A DNA stretch of 64,000 nt from Cupriavidus necator N-1 (lineage in GTDB: Bacteria; Pseudomonadota; Gammaproteobacteria; Burkholderiales; Burkholderiaceae). The translations under genes and the position numbers were made by a program. Numbering within the stretch: position 1 is the first letter of the stretch; each line of letters starts with the position of its first letter. The notes beneath the pieces were generated by a model. It did not search any database. It had not been told where the DNA came from and saw only the letters and a list, made by a program, of their open reading frames with translations. The stretch lies in assembly GCF_000219215.1 (NCBI RefSeq), contig NC_015723.1:1550001-1614000 (forward strand), in the 5' to 3' direction. Of this stretch, positions 1 to 8,430 are shown piece after piece.

Positions 1-206
1 ATGATCTTCCATCGATCACGACACCGACGCTGGTACTGGTGGGCGAGCGCGACTTCTGCGCCCCGCCGTACTTCTCTGCGGAGCTTGCAGCGCGGATTCC
101 GGGAGCGGAGTTTGCCACCCTGGACGGTGGCCACTTCATCTTCCTGGAGAAGCCCGTACTCCTGCACGACACTGTGGAAGCCTTCATTGCCAGGCACGAG
201 CGATGA
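1..206 (+). CDS. alpha/beta hydrolase, C-terminal fragment (5' end outside window)
   Basis: The third frame is open from base 3 to a TGA at 204-206 and encodes 67 residues typical of the end of an alpha/beta-fold hydrolase. It has the strand ending in VLVGERD, carrying the acid member of the catalytic triad, and the LDGGHFIFLEKP segment, carrying the catalytic histidine. The nucleophile elbow lies upstream of the window, so substrate and subfamily cannot be judged. A 101-residue frame starting at base 1 overlaps it but has no recognisable features. The gene ends 32 bases before the stop of the convergent sensor kinase. Confidence 0.8.
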   Translation, partial: DLPSITTPTLVLVGERDFCAPPYFSAELAARIPGAEFATLDGGHFIFLEKPVLLHDTVEAFIARHER

Positions 207-238
207 TCGGTTCGAGGACACGGCACCATCATGCCATG

Positions 239-2302
239 TCATGGCTCACCGCCGCCCGCCTCTGCCTGCGCCGGGGCCGCCCCGTCCTCGCGCAGCCAGA
301 CAATGAACTCGGCGCCCTGTCCCACCGCGCTCTCCACGGTAATGCGGCCGCCGTAGCGCTCCACCAGCGCATAGCTGATCGATAGGCCGAGGCCCGTCCC
401 CATCTGCTTTTTGGTCGTGAAGAACGGATTGAACAGGTTGGGCAGGTCTTCTTCCCGGATGCCATGGCCGGTGTCGCGCACGTGCAGCGTCACGCCCTGC
501 CCTTCCCAGTCGCGCGTGCCCAGCGTGAGCGTGCCGCCCTCGGGCATGGCGTGGATGGCATTGGTCAGCAGGTTGACCACGACCTGCTGCAACTCGCTGC
601 GGCTGATGCGCACCTGCCGTGTGGCCAGGCAGTCCAGCTCGACCCGGATCGACGCGCCCTTCAGCATGTGCCGGACCAGGTCGACGCAGCCGGCCGCCAG
701 TTCACCCACGTCCAGGCGCTCCATATTGCCGGCGTAGGCCTCTGGCCGGACAAACTGCAGCAGCCGGTTGGTCAGCTGCTGGATGCGTCGGACCTGCTCG
801 TCGATCAGCCGCAGCTCATGGCGGACCGGCTCCGCGGCCGGGCCCAGGATCTCGCGCGCCACGTCCAGGTTGCCCTGGATCACGGCAATCGGGTTGTTGA
901 CCTCATGGGCCACGCCGGCGGTGAGCTGTCCCGCCACGGCGAGCTTTTCCGACGTGATCAGCTGCTGCCGGGCCGCCCGCAGGACGGCGTTGGATTCTTC
1001 CAGCTCGCGGGTGCGTTCGGCCACCTTGCGATCGAGCGAGTCCGCCCAGTCCTTGAGCTGGGCGTTGCGCTGCTGCAGGTCAGACAGCAACTGGTCGAAC
1101 TGGCCGGCAAGCTGGCCCAGCTCGTCTTCGCTGCCCACCGGGCCGACGCGTGCCCCGGTGTTGCCGGCCTTGAGCGCGCGCATGGTGCCGACCATCCGCG
1201 CCATCGGCGCAAACACGCGCCTGGCCCACAGCAGCGAAAAGAGCGCGCCGGCCACGCCCAGCAGCAGGAACAGGCCCACCAGCACGCCCAGCGCCAGGTC
1301 CTTGGCCTGGCTGATCGGCTTGGCCAGGTAACCCACGTACAGCATGCCGATGCGCTGGCCGCGGCTGTCCGCGATCGGCTCATAGGCGCTCATGTACCAG
1401 TCGTTGACCACGAAGGCCAGGTCCAGCCATTTCTCGCCGCGCAGCAGCACCTTGTCGCGTACCTGGCGCGAGACCCGCGTGCCCAGCGCGCGCTCGCCAT
1501 GGAACAGCCGCACGTTGGTGGCGATGCGCGTGTCGTCCAGGAACAGGGTCGCCGTGCCCTGGCTGCCGCGGGGCAATGACTCGGGCTGGTAGACCAGCGC
1601 GTTGATGGTGTCGATAAAGCCGAGGTTGTTGTTCAGCAGGGTGCCGCCGTGCAGGATCGCCACCAGTGTGCCGGCTTCATCGAACACCGGCGCCGCCGCG
1701 TGCACCACCATGCCGCGGGTTTCCAGGGTCTTGTCGGTGGGCACCGCATTGGCGGTGGGCCGCAGCGCCACCTGCGCGCGCCGGGCAAGCTCGGCGGACA
1801 CGGCTGCCAGCTGGGCCGCGGACCAGGCGTCGGTGGCGGCCGCCGCGCGGCCGGCCGCGGCGCTGCTCACGATGCGCCAGGCGGCAGGGTCAGCCCCTGT
1901 GCCAGCGGGCGCAGCGGCAAGCAGCCGCCCTTGCGGATCCAGCAGTTGCAGGAAGTCCAGCCCGTGCGTGCGCCGCGCGTCGGCCAGGATGGCGGGCATG
2001 GCGTTGCCGCGGCCAAGCCCGGCCACCAGCGCATGTGAGCGCGCCTCCTGCAGGACCCGGTCTTCCACGCCGCCCACCATATGCTCGAAGTACTCGTGGG
2101 CGACCAGCAGGTCGCTGTTGACCTTGTAGGCCAGCAAGGCCTGGAACGCGCGATTACCCCACAACCCCATGATCAGCAGCAGCACCAGCAGCGCCACCAG
2201 CAGCGGCGCGACCACGATGGACACAAGCTTGGCCCGCAGCGAGGCGCGATAGCGGCGCAGCAGCGCGGCCGGGCTCAAGGACGCAGGCCCCACTGCAGGC
2301 AT
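239..2302 (-). CDS. two-component sensor histidine kinase with periplasmic Cache-type domain
   Basis: This 687-residue membrane kinase has a first membrane segment at about residues 26-48, a large periplasmic region resembling a Cache sensor domain, and a second membrane segment at about 330-355. A HAMP-like linker and a coiled-coil stretch (SLDRKVAERTRELEESN) follow. The phosphoacceptor motif is HEVNNP with His at about 466. The ATPase domain shows the N box (NLLTNAIHAMP), DTGHGI, and GTGLGLSIS. Its start overlaps the end of the sigma-54 response regulator by 28 bp, so the two are an operon and almost certainly cognate. Adjacency to an OFA-type carrier suggests that it senses a small carboxylate; that is inference. 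Confidence 0.93.
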   Translation of the reverse strand: MPAVGPASLSPAALLRRYRASLRAKLVSIVVAPLLVALLVLLLIMGLWGNRAFQALLAYKVNSDLLVAHEYFEHMVGGVEDRVLQEARSHALVAGLGRGNAMPAILADARRTHGLDFLQLLDPQGRLLAAAPAGTGADPAAWRIVSSAAAGRAAAATDAWSAAQLAAVSAELARRAQVALRPTANAVPTDKTLETRGMVVHAAAPVFDEAGTLVAILHGGTLLNNNLGFIDTINALVYQPESLPRGSQGTATLFLDDTRIATNVRLFHGERALGTRVSRQVRDKVLLRGEKWLDLAFVVNDWYMSAYEPIADSRGQRIGMLYVGYLAKPISQAKDLALGVLVGLFLLLGVAGALFSLLWARRVFAPMARMVGTMRALKAGNTGARVGPVGSEDELGQLAGQFDQLLSDLQQRNAQLKDWADSLDRKVAERTRELEESNAVLRAARQQLITSEKLAVAGQLTAGVAHEVNNPIAVIQGNLDVAREILGPAAEPVRHELRLIDEQVRRIQQLTNRLLQFVRPEAYAGNMERLDVGELAAGCVDLVRHMLKGASIRVELDCLATRQVRISRSELQQVVVNLLTNAIHAMPEGGTLTLGTRDWEGQGVTLHVRDTGHGIREEDLPNLFNPFFTTKKQMGTGLGLSISYALVERYGGRITVESAVGQGAEFIVWLREDGAAPAQAEAGGGEP

Positions 2303-3678
2303 TTGCGGTCCAGCGTGCGGCGCGAGATGCCAAGCCGGCGCGCCGCTTCCACCCGGTTGCCGCCCTCGGCCGCCAGTACCTGCAGGATGTGCCTCCGCTC
2401 CACCGACTCCAGCAGCGTGCCGTCGTCGGCCGGCATGGCTGCGTCCTCGTGCTCCGCTTCCGGCAGGTTCGCTTGAGGCGAATCGGCCTGGTGCGCGAGC
2501 AGCTCGACCGGGTATTCGCCAAGGATCAGCGCCCGCTCCACGAGGTTGCGCAGCTCGCGCGCATTGCCTGGCCAGTCGTAGCCCTTGAGCACCCGGATCA
2601 ATGAGGGCGAGAGCGGCACCGCGGGCAGTCCGAGCTGGGCCGACAGCTGCTCCGAGAAATGCTCGGCCAGCGGCACGATGTCTTCCGGCCGCGTGCGCAA
2701 CGGCGGGATGGCGATGGACACAACGTCGAGCCGGTAGTACAGGTCCTGGCGGAAGCGCCCGGCGGCGACCTCGTTGGCCAGGTTGCGGTTGCAGGCCGCG
2801 ACGATGCGCACGTCCACGGCAATCTCGCGCTCGGTGCCGAGCGGCCGGATGCGCCGGTCCTCGATCACTCGCAACAGCTTGGCCTGCATCCCCAGCGGCA
2901 GCTCCGAGATCTCGTCCAGGAACAGCGTGCCGCCGTCGGCATAGAGAAACAGGCCATGGCGCCCGCCGGCCGCGCCGGTGAAGGCACCCTTGGCGTGGCC
3001 GAACAATTCGCTTTCGATGATCTCGGGCGCCATCGCGCCGCAGTTCAGCGGCACGAACTGGCCCTGCCGTCCGCTCAGGTGATGCAGTTCGCGCGCCACC
3101 ACTTCCTTGCCGGTGCCGGACTCGCCCGTCACCAGTACCGTCGATGGCATCGGTGCCACCCGTGCCACCAGCGCCATGACCTTCTTCATGGCCTCGGACT
3201 CGCCGATGAAGTGCTTGTGGATGGTGTACTTGTCCAGCTCGCGGCGCAGCAGGTAGTTCTCCCGCGCGAGCCGGGTCCGGTCAAAGCAGCGCCGGATTGC
3301 ATTGAGCATCTGGTCGACACGGAACGGCTTGACGATGAAGTCCGCCGCGCCCGAGCGCAGCGCGGCGATCGCCGTGTCCATGTCGGCGAAGGCGGTCATC
3401 AGGATCACATCGGCGGGGTTGCCGGCCGCGCGCAGTGCCTTGAGCCACTCCACCCCGCTGATACCGGGCAGCGCCACGTCTAGCAGGATCAGGTCGAAAT
3501 GCCGTTGCTCAAGCAGCGCGGCACCCGCTTCGGCGCTGTCGGCCGTCACCACGCTGCCCACCTTGCCTTCGAGCGCGCGCGACAGGAACGAACGCATGCC
3601 GGCCTCGTCGTCCACCACCAGGATCGTGCGGCGCTGCCAGTTGTCGGCATCGGCTGCGTTGCTTTGTCTTTCGTTCAT
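2275..3678 (-). CDS. sigma-54-dependent response regulator (NtrC family)
   Basis: I chose the ATG at 3678 ([14 protein letters not shown]), giving 467 residues. The frame stays open to 4143, but the extra N-terminal sequence lies antisense to the carrier gene and its promoter. Domains in order: receiver with ILVVDDE, the [10 protein letters not shown] phospho-acceptor strand and the IVKPF lysine; an AAA+ domain with Walker A GESGTGKE and the sigma-54 contact loop GAFTGA; and a C-terminal Fis-type helix-turn-helix ([16 protein letters not shown]). It is therefore a complete sigma-54 activator. It is transcribed with the kinase and divergently from the OFA carrier at 3977, whose upstream region carries a matching sigma-54 promoter and paired repeats. 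Confidence 0.95.
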   Translation of the reverse strand: MNERQSNAADADNWQRRTILVVDDEAGMRSFLSRALEGKVGSVVTADSAEAGAALLEQRHFDLILLDVALPGISGVEWLKALRAAGNPADVILMTAFADMDTAIAALRSGAADFIVKPFRVDQMLNAIRRCFDRTRLARENYLLRRELDKYTIHKHFIGESEAMKKVMALVARVAPMPSTVLVTGESGTGKEVVARELHHLSGRQGQFVPLNCGAMAPEIIESELFGHAKGAFTGAAGGRHGLFLYADGGTLFLDEISELPLGMQAKLLRVIEDRRIRPLGTEREIAVDVRIVAACNRNLANEVAAGRFRQDLYYRLDVVSIAIPPLRTRPEDIVPLAEHFSEQLSAQLGLPAVPLSPSLIRVLKGYDWPGNARELRNLVERALILGEYPVELLAHQADSPQANLPEAEHEDAAMPADDGTLLESVERRHILQVLAAEGGNRVEAARRLGISRRTLDRKCLQWGLRP

Positions 3679-3780
3679 CACTTTAGTAGTTGCGGGGGCA
3701 AGAGAAGAGTCTAGCGACAGTGCGCTATCCGCCTGTATTGGGGGTAAACCGAGCCAGCCCCGCAAACCGCGGCCACGGAT

Positions 3781-3826
3781 GGACAGTTTGGCCCGCGCGA
3801 GGGGCTGCTGCCAGGACATTTTGTCC
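3781..3826. promoter_or_regulatory. paired inverted repeats, probable response-regulator enhancer sites
   Basis: A perfect inverted repeat, GGACATTTTGTCC, lies at 3814-3826. A degenerate copy, GGACAGTTTGGCC, lies at 3781-3793. Their starts are 33 bp apart, close to three helical turns, and they sit about 65-110 bp upstream of the -24 element. This is the arrangement expected for dimers of an NtrC-type activator. Binding by the adjacent regulator is inferred. Confidence 0.6.
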
Positions 3827-3890
3827 ACGGCTGCGCCTGACGGCCCGGTCCGCGCGCGGCAAGCCATTGACGGCAAACGAAATCCGCCAT

Positions 3891-3905
3891 GGGCATGGCT
3901 TTTGC
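3891..3905 (+). promoter_or_regulatory. sigma-54 (-24/-12) promoter of the OFA carrier
   Basis: The sequence GGGCATGGCTTTTGC matches the TGGCAC-N5-TTGC consensus. The invariant GG is at 3892-3893 and GC at 3904-3905, with exactly 10 bases between. It predicts a transcript start near 3917, about 60 bases before the carrier ATG. Confidence 0.7.
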
Positions 3906-3976
3906 TGAACCACGCACTCCAGCCCATCGCATCACGCGCAAGAAGAGGCTGCCACTTCCAGGTAGGAGACAACTTC

Positions 3977-5407
3977 ATGTCATACCCCGCGCAAGCGCAA
4001 ACGCCCTCGCAGAAGTCCCAACACGCGTCGCCGTCCCGGCCAACGTCACGCCCGTCGGCCTTCTCCAAGGAGGCCATCATCGCCCGCCCCGGCTTCAACC
4101 GCTGGATGGTTCCGCCCGCCGCGCTGGCGGTGCATCTGTGCATCGGCCAGGCCTATGCCTTCTCGGTCTTCAACGAACCGCTGACCCGGATCCTCGGCGT
4201 CACGCAGTCGGCGCCGGGCGACTGGCAACTGACCACGCTGGGCTGGGTGTTCTCGCTGGCGATCTTCTTCCTCGGCATCTCTGCCGCGTTTGCCGGCAAG
4301 TGGCTGGAGAAGGTCGGGCCGCGGCGCACCATGTTCACGGCGGCGTGCTGCTTCGGCGGCGGCTTCCTGGTGTCGGCGCTCGGCATCTGGCTGCACCAGA
4401 TCTGGCTGCTGTACCTGGGCTACGGCGTGCTGGGCGGGATCGGGCTGGGGCTGGGCTACGTGTCGCCGGTGTCCACGCTGATCCGCTGGTTCCCCGACCG
4501 CCGCGGCATGGCCACCGGCATGGCGATCATGGGCTTCGGCGGCGGCGCGATGATTGGCGCGCCGCTCTCGGTCGCGCTGATGAACACCTTCAAGAGCGCA
4601 ACCAGCGCGGGCGTGGCACAGACCTTCCTGGTGATGGGCGTGGTCTACTTCATCTCGATGTCGATCGGCGCGCTGGCCATCCGCATCCCGCTCCCGGGCT
4701 GGGCGCCCCCGGGCTACGTTCCCACCACCAAGGCCCGCAAGATGGTCACGCACGCCCACGTGCACATCGACCAGGCGCTGAAAACGCCGCAATTCTACCT
4801 GCTGTGGGTGATCCTGTTCCTGAACATCACCGCCGGCATCGGCGTGCTGGGCCAAGCTGCGGTGATGATCCAGGAAACCTTCAAGGGCAGCATCACTGCG
4901 GCAGCCGCCGCCGGCTTCGTCGGCCTGCTCAGCATCGGCAACATGACGGGGCGCTTCCTGTGGAGCTCCGCCAGCGACTACTTCGGCCGCAAGATCACCT
5001 ATGCCATCTTCTTCGCCTTTGGCGCCGCGCTGTACATGGCGGTGCCGGCCGTCGGCGCGTCCGGCAACGTGGCCCTGTTCGTGGCCTGCTACTTCTTGAT
5101 CCTGACCATGTATGGCGGCGGCTTCAGCACCATTCCCGCCTACCTGGCCGACATGTTCGGCACCGCCTACGTCGGCGGCATCCACGGCCGCCTGCTGACC
5201 GCCTGGGCCGCCGCCGGCATTGCCGGCCCGGCGCTGGTCAACTACATCCGCGAGCACAAGCTGGCCATGGGCGTTCCCAGGTCAGAGGTCTATGTCGACA
5301 CCCTGCACATCATGGCCGGCCTGCTGGTGGCGGGTTTCGTCTGCAACCTGCTGATCCGGCCGGTGCATGAGCGCCACCACCTGCGCGAAGCCACCAGCGC
5401 AGCCTGA
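3977..5407 (+). CDS. OFA-family MFS transporter (oxalate/formate or lactate type)
   Basis: A 476-residue protein starting at ATG 3977 (MSYPAQAQTPSQ) behind AGGTAGGAGAC. About 12 membrane segments follow a polar N-terminal tail of roughly 45 residues. The segment WFPDRRGMATGMAIMGFGGG is characteristic of the oxalate/formate antiporter family, and YLADMFGTAYVGGIHGRLLTAWA is typical near the last helices. In other bacteria this family exchanges or takes up small mono- and dicarboxylates. The exact substrate cannot be read from sequence. It is divergent from the two-component pair, preceded by a sigma-54 promoter, and followed after 43 bases by a 40-residue membrane protein. Confidence 0.9.
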   Translation: MSYPAQAQTPSQKSQHASPSRPTSRPSAFSKEAIIARPGFNRWMVPPAALAVHLCIGQAYAFSVFNEPLTRILGVTQSAPGDWQLTTLGWVFSLAIFFLGISAAFAGKWLEKVGPRRTMFTAACCFGGGFLVSALGIWLHQIWLLYLGYGVLGGIGLGLGYVSPVSTLIRWFPDRRGMATGMAIMGFGGGAMIGAPLSVALMNTFKSATSAGVAQTFLVMGVVYFISMSIGALAIRIPLPGWAPPGYVPTTKARKMVTHAHVHIDQALKTPQFYLLWVILFLNITAGIGVLGQAAVMIQETFKGSITAAAAAGFVGLLSIGNMTGRFLWSSASDYFGRKITYAIFFAFGAALYMAVPAVGASGNVALFVACYFLILTMYGGGFSTIPAYLADMFGTAYVGGIHGRLLTAWAAAGIAGPALVNYIREHKLAMGVPRSEVYVDTLHIMAGLLVAGFVCNLLIRPVHERHHLREATSAA

Positions 5408-5450
5408 GCGCCCCCCCGGATTCCGATACCAATACTCAGGAGACACCACC

Positions 5451-5573
5451 GTGCAAGACGACCGAACTTTCGGCAAGACGCTGCTGCTGCTCGCGTTCTG
5501 GGCCTATGTGCTGATCCCGCTGGGCGCGGGCATCTGGTCGACCCTCGGGAAGGCCATGAAGCTGTTCAGCTAA
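5451..5573 (+). CDS. small single-membrane-segment partner of the OFA carrier
   Basis: A GTG at 5451, preceded by CAGGAGACACCACC, opens a 40-residue protein with one hydrophobic helix (LLLLAFWAYVLIPLGAGIW) and a short basic tail. The position 43 bases after the carrier and the composition match the short proteins annotated as MFS transporter small subunit next to OFA carriers. It probably assembles with or stabilises the carrier; this is inference from association. It is too short for most gene finders. Confidence 0.75.
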   Translation: MQDDRTFGKTLLLLAFWAYVLIPLGAGIWSTLGKAMKLFS

Positions 5574-5590
5574 GCGCTCGCCCTGACCGT

Positions 5591-5620
5591 CCGCTGCATC
5601 ACGATCCGTCGATGCAGCGG
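5591..5620 (+). terminator. perfect 10-bp hairpin after the OFA carrier genes
   Basis: CCGCTGCATC at 5591-5600 and GATGCAGCGG at 5611-5620 are perfect complements around a 10-base loop, 17 bases after the small-subunit stop. No T-run follows, so it is a terminator-like or mRNA-end hairpin rather than a classic intrinsic terminator. Confidence 0.5.
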
Positions 5621-5720
5621 GGTCCATCCATGACTGTGATCCCGCGCAATGGCGCTATCTGTATTTGCTTTGCGGCGCCTGGCGAGCGCTTCTTCCGGCT
5701 CTGCAAACTGAGCTTTAGCG

Positions 5721-5790
5721 GTTCTGCAAGAACTGTATCCTTCGCGGGCAGGCTGTACTCCTTACGCTTGTCCGTAGTGTCGCGCGACAC
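5721..5790. promoter_or_regulatory. palindromes in the cioA upstream region
   Basis: Two palindromes lie between the upstream hairpin and cioA: GTTCTGCAAGAAC at 5721-5733 (5-bp arms, 3-base spacer) and the perfect 14-mer GTGTCGCGCGACAC at 5777-5790. Both are plausible operator sites for the oxidase operon. No FNR-type TTGAT-N4-ATCAA box is visible. Confidence 0.4.
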
Positions 5791-5828
5791 GCCGTCGTGC
5801 CGGCGGCAACCCCACGGAGAGCACATCG

Positions 5829-7268
5829 ATGCACGGACTCACAGCCCTGGAGCTCGCTCGAATCCAGTTCGGATTCACGGTTTCCTTTCATATCTTATTT
5901 CCCGCCATCACGATCGGGCTGGCATGTTTCCTGGCGTTCCTGGAAGCACGCTGGCTCTACACCAAGGACACGGTGTACAGGACCCTGTACCAGTTCTGGA
6001 TCAAGATCTTCGCGTTGAACTTCGGCATGGGGGTCGTTTCCGGCCTGGTCATGGCCTATGAGTTCGGCACCAACTGGTCTGGCTTCTCGCAGTTTGCGGG
6101 GAGCGTCACCGGACCGCTGCTGACCTACGAGGTGCTGACCGCCTTCTTCCTGGAAGCGGGCTTCCTGGGCGTGATGCTGTTCGGCTGGAACCGCGTCGGG
6201 CCGGGGCTGCATTTCTTCTCGACGGTGATGGTGGCTCTCGGCACCATGATTTCCTCCACCTGGATCCTGGCGTCGAACAGCTGGATGCATACGCCGGCCG
6301 GCTACGTCGTCGTTGCCGGCAAGGTGGTGCCCACCGACTGGCTCGAGGTGATCTTCAACCCGTCGTTCCCCTACCGGCTCACGCACATGGTGATCGCCGC
6401 GCTGCTGTCCACGGCACTGTTCGTGGCGGCATCCTCGGCCTGGCAGCTGCTGCATGACCGCGCCGTGCCCGCCGCCCGCAAGATGCTGTCGATGGCCCTG
6501 TGGATGGTACTGATCGCGGCGCCGATCCAGGCGGTGGTGGGCGACGCCCACGGCCTGAACACGCTGGAGCACCAGCCCGCCAAGATCGCGGCGATGGAGG
6601 GGCACTGGAACACCGCCGCCAGGGATGTCAAGGGCGGCTTCCCGCTGATCGTCTTCGGCATCCCCGACATGGAACGCGAGGAAACCCGCTACGCCATCGA
6701 GATTCCGCGCCTGGGCAGCCTGATCCTCACGCACAGCCTTGACGGCCAGATCCGCGGCCTGAAGGACTTCCCCAGAGAAGACCGCCCCAATGCCACGGTG
6801 CTGTTCTTCACCTTCCGCGTCATGGTTGGGCTGGGCGTGGCGATGATCCTGTTCGGCCTGCTGGGTTGGGTGCTGCGCCGCAATGGCGCCCTGTACCGGT
6901 CCAAGGCCTTCCTGCGCCTCGCGGTGGTGATGGGCCCCGCCGGCCTGGTCGCGCTGCTGGCCGGCTGGATGACCACCGAGATCGGCCGCCAGCCGTGGGT
7001 GGTCTATGGACTGCTGCGTACCCATGATGCCGTTTCCGCGCATGCCGCCGGCCCGGTGGCGCTGTCGCTGGCGTTGTTCGTGGTGATCTACTTCGTCTGC
7101 TTCGGCGTGGGCATCCGCTACATGCTCAGGCTGGCCAGCGCCGGCCCCGCCCCCGACGCGCACCCGCACGATGAGCCGTCCTACGGCCCCGGCAGCGTCG
7201 TTCCCGCCGCCATCGCCGCGGCTTCCACACCCAACCCGATGGCCCCGCACGGCCAGCGCGAATCCTGA
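5829..7268 (+). CDS. cioA: cytochrome bd-type quinol oxidase subunit I, cyanide-insensitive type
   Basis: A 479-residue subunit I of a bd-type terminal oxidase. It oxidises ubiquinol and reduces oxygen in the inner membrane. Heme-ligand regions are visible: FTVSFHILFPA near residue 21, NPSFPYRLTHM, and the MTTEIGRQPWVVYGLLRT segment. The quinol-binding loop is short, as in the CIO subgroup, rather than the long loop of E. coli CydA. ATG 5829 follows GGAGAG. The order cioA-cioB-DUF2474 with 13-base and overlapping junctions supports one operon. CIO oxidases are poorly sensitive to cyanide and often serve at low oxygen or under respiratory inhibition. Confidence 0.95.
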   Translation: MHGLTALELARIQFGFTVSFHILFPAITIGLACFLAFLEARWLYTKDTVYRTLYQFWIKIFALNFGMGVVSGLVMAYEFGTNWSGFSQFAGSVTGPLLTYEVLTAFFLEAGFLGVMLFGWNRVGPGLHFFSTVMVALGTMISSTWILASNSWMHTPAGYVVVAGKVVPTDWLEVIFNPSFPYRLTHMVIAALLSTALFVAASSAWQLLHDRAVPAARKMLSMALWMVLIAAPIQAVVGDAHGLNTLEHQPAKIAAMEGHWNTAARDVKGGFPLIVFGIPDMEREETRYAIEIPRLGSLILTHSLDGQIRGLKDFPREDRPNATVLFFTFRVMVGLGVAMILFGLLGWVLRRNGALYRSKAFLRLAVVMGPAGLVALLAGWMTTEIGRQPWVVYGLLRTHDAVSAHAAGPVALSLALFVVIYFVCFGVGIRYMLRLASAGPAPDAHPHDEPSYGPGSVVPAAIAAASTPNPMAPHGQRES

Positions 7269-7281
7269 ACAGGTGATCAAC

Positions 7282-8289
7282 ATGGGTATCAACCTTCCCG
7301 TTATCTGGGCCGCCCTGATCTTCTTCGGCGTGATGATGTACGTCATCATGGACGGATTCGATCTTGGCATCGGCATTCTCTTCCCCTTCGTCGGCGACCG
7401 TCATGACCGCGACGTCATGATGAACACGGTGGCGCCGGTCTGGGACGGCAACGAAACCTGGCTGGTGCTGGGCGGCGCGGCGCTGCTGGGCGCCTTCCCG
7501 CTGGCCTACTCGGTGCTGCTCAGCGCCTTCTACCTGCCGCTGATGTTCATGCTGATGGGGCTGATCTTCCGCGGCGTGGCCTTTGAATTCCGCTTCAAGG
7601 CCAGCGACCGCAGCCGCCCCTACTGGGATGCCGCGTTCACGTGGGGATCGGTGGTCGCCGCCTTCTTCCAGGGCGTGACGCTGGGCGCCTATATCGACGG
7701 CATCACCATGGAAGGCACCACCTTCACCGGCGGCGCGCTCGACTGGCTGGCGCCGTTCCCGATCTTCTGCGGCGTGGGCGTGGTGATTACCTATGCCTTC
7801 CTCGGGGTCACCTGGCTCATCATGAAGACCGAGGGCCGCCTGCAATGGACCATGCTGCGCGTGACCAACGTGCTGACCGGCGTGATGCTGGCAATGGTCG
7901 CCGCGGTGAGCGTGTGGACGCCGCTGACCCATCCGGAGATCGCGCAACGCTGGTTCGCGCTGCCCAACCTGTTCTTCTTCCTGCCGGTGCCGCTGCTGGT
8001 GCTGTTCTCCGCCTTCGGCATCTACCGGTCCCTGCGCAACCACCCGAACGTGTCGCCGTTCCTGTACGCGCTGCTGATGATCTTCATGGGTTATACGGGG
8101 CTTGCCATCAGCATCTGGCCCAATATCATCCCGCCGTCGATCTCGATCTTCGATGCGTCGTCGCCCCCGCAAAGCCAGGGCTTCGCGCTGGTCGGCACCC
8201 TGTTCATCGTGCCGATCATCCTGGCCTACACCTCCTGGTCCTATTACGTGTTCCGCGGCAAGGTCAAGCGCGGGGAGGGGTACCACTAA
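7282..8289 (+). CDS. cioB: cytochrome bd-type quinol oxidase subunit II
   Basis: A 335-residue CydB/CioB protein from ATG 7282 (MGINLPVIWAALIFFGVMMY), 13 bases after cioA. Diagnostic segments include MDGFDLGIGILFPFVGD, VWDGNETWLVLGGAALLGAFPLAYS and the C-terminal SIWPNIIPPSISIFDA-SPPQSQ region. Eight or nine membrane helices are expected. It forms the heterodimer with CioA. The frame continues upstream to 7171 but that part overlaps cioA. Its TAA overlaps the ATG of the next small gene. Confidence 0.95.
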   Translation: MGINLPVIWAALIFFGVMMYVIMDGFDLGIGILFPFVGDRHDRDVMMNTVAPVWDGNETWLVLGGAALLGAFPLAYSVLLSAFYLPLMFMLMGLIFRGVAFEFRFKASDRSRPYWDAAFTWGSVVAAFFQGVTLGAYIDGITMEGTTFTGGALDWLAPFPIFCGVGVVITYAFLGVTWLIMKTEGRLQWTMLRVTNVLTGVMLAMVAAVSVWTPLTHPEIAQRWFALPNLFFFLPVPLLVLFSAFGIYRSLRNHPNVSPFLYALLMIFMGYTGLAISIWPNIIPPSISIFDASSPPQSQGFALVGTLFIVPIILAYTSWSYYVFRGKVKRGEGYH

Positions 8290-8426
8290 TGACCAGGATC
8301 CTGCATTCGCGGCTGGCGGCCCGCCTGGGCTGGCTGCTGGCCCTGTGGCTGGCGGGGGTCGGCACGGTCTTCGTCTGCGCCAGCCTGATGAAGCTGCTGA
8401 TGCGCGCAGCCGGGCTTGCCAACTGA
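8289..8426 (+). CDS. DUF2474-type small membrane protein of the CIO operon
   Basis: A 45-residue protein whose ATG at 8289 shares a base with the cioB stop (TAATG), implying translational coupling. It has a basic start and a single hydrophobic helix (LGWLLALWLAGVGTVFVCA). Size, topology and position match DUF2474, short proteins found after CIO-type oxidase genes and thought to be a third subunit, comparable to CydX of E. coli. The subunit role is inference. Confidence 0.8.
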   Translation: MTRILHSRLAARLGWLLALWLAGVGTVFVCASLMKLLMRAAGLAN

Positions 8427-8430
8427 AGCC

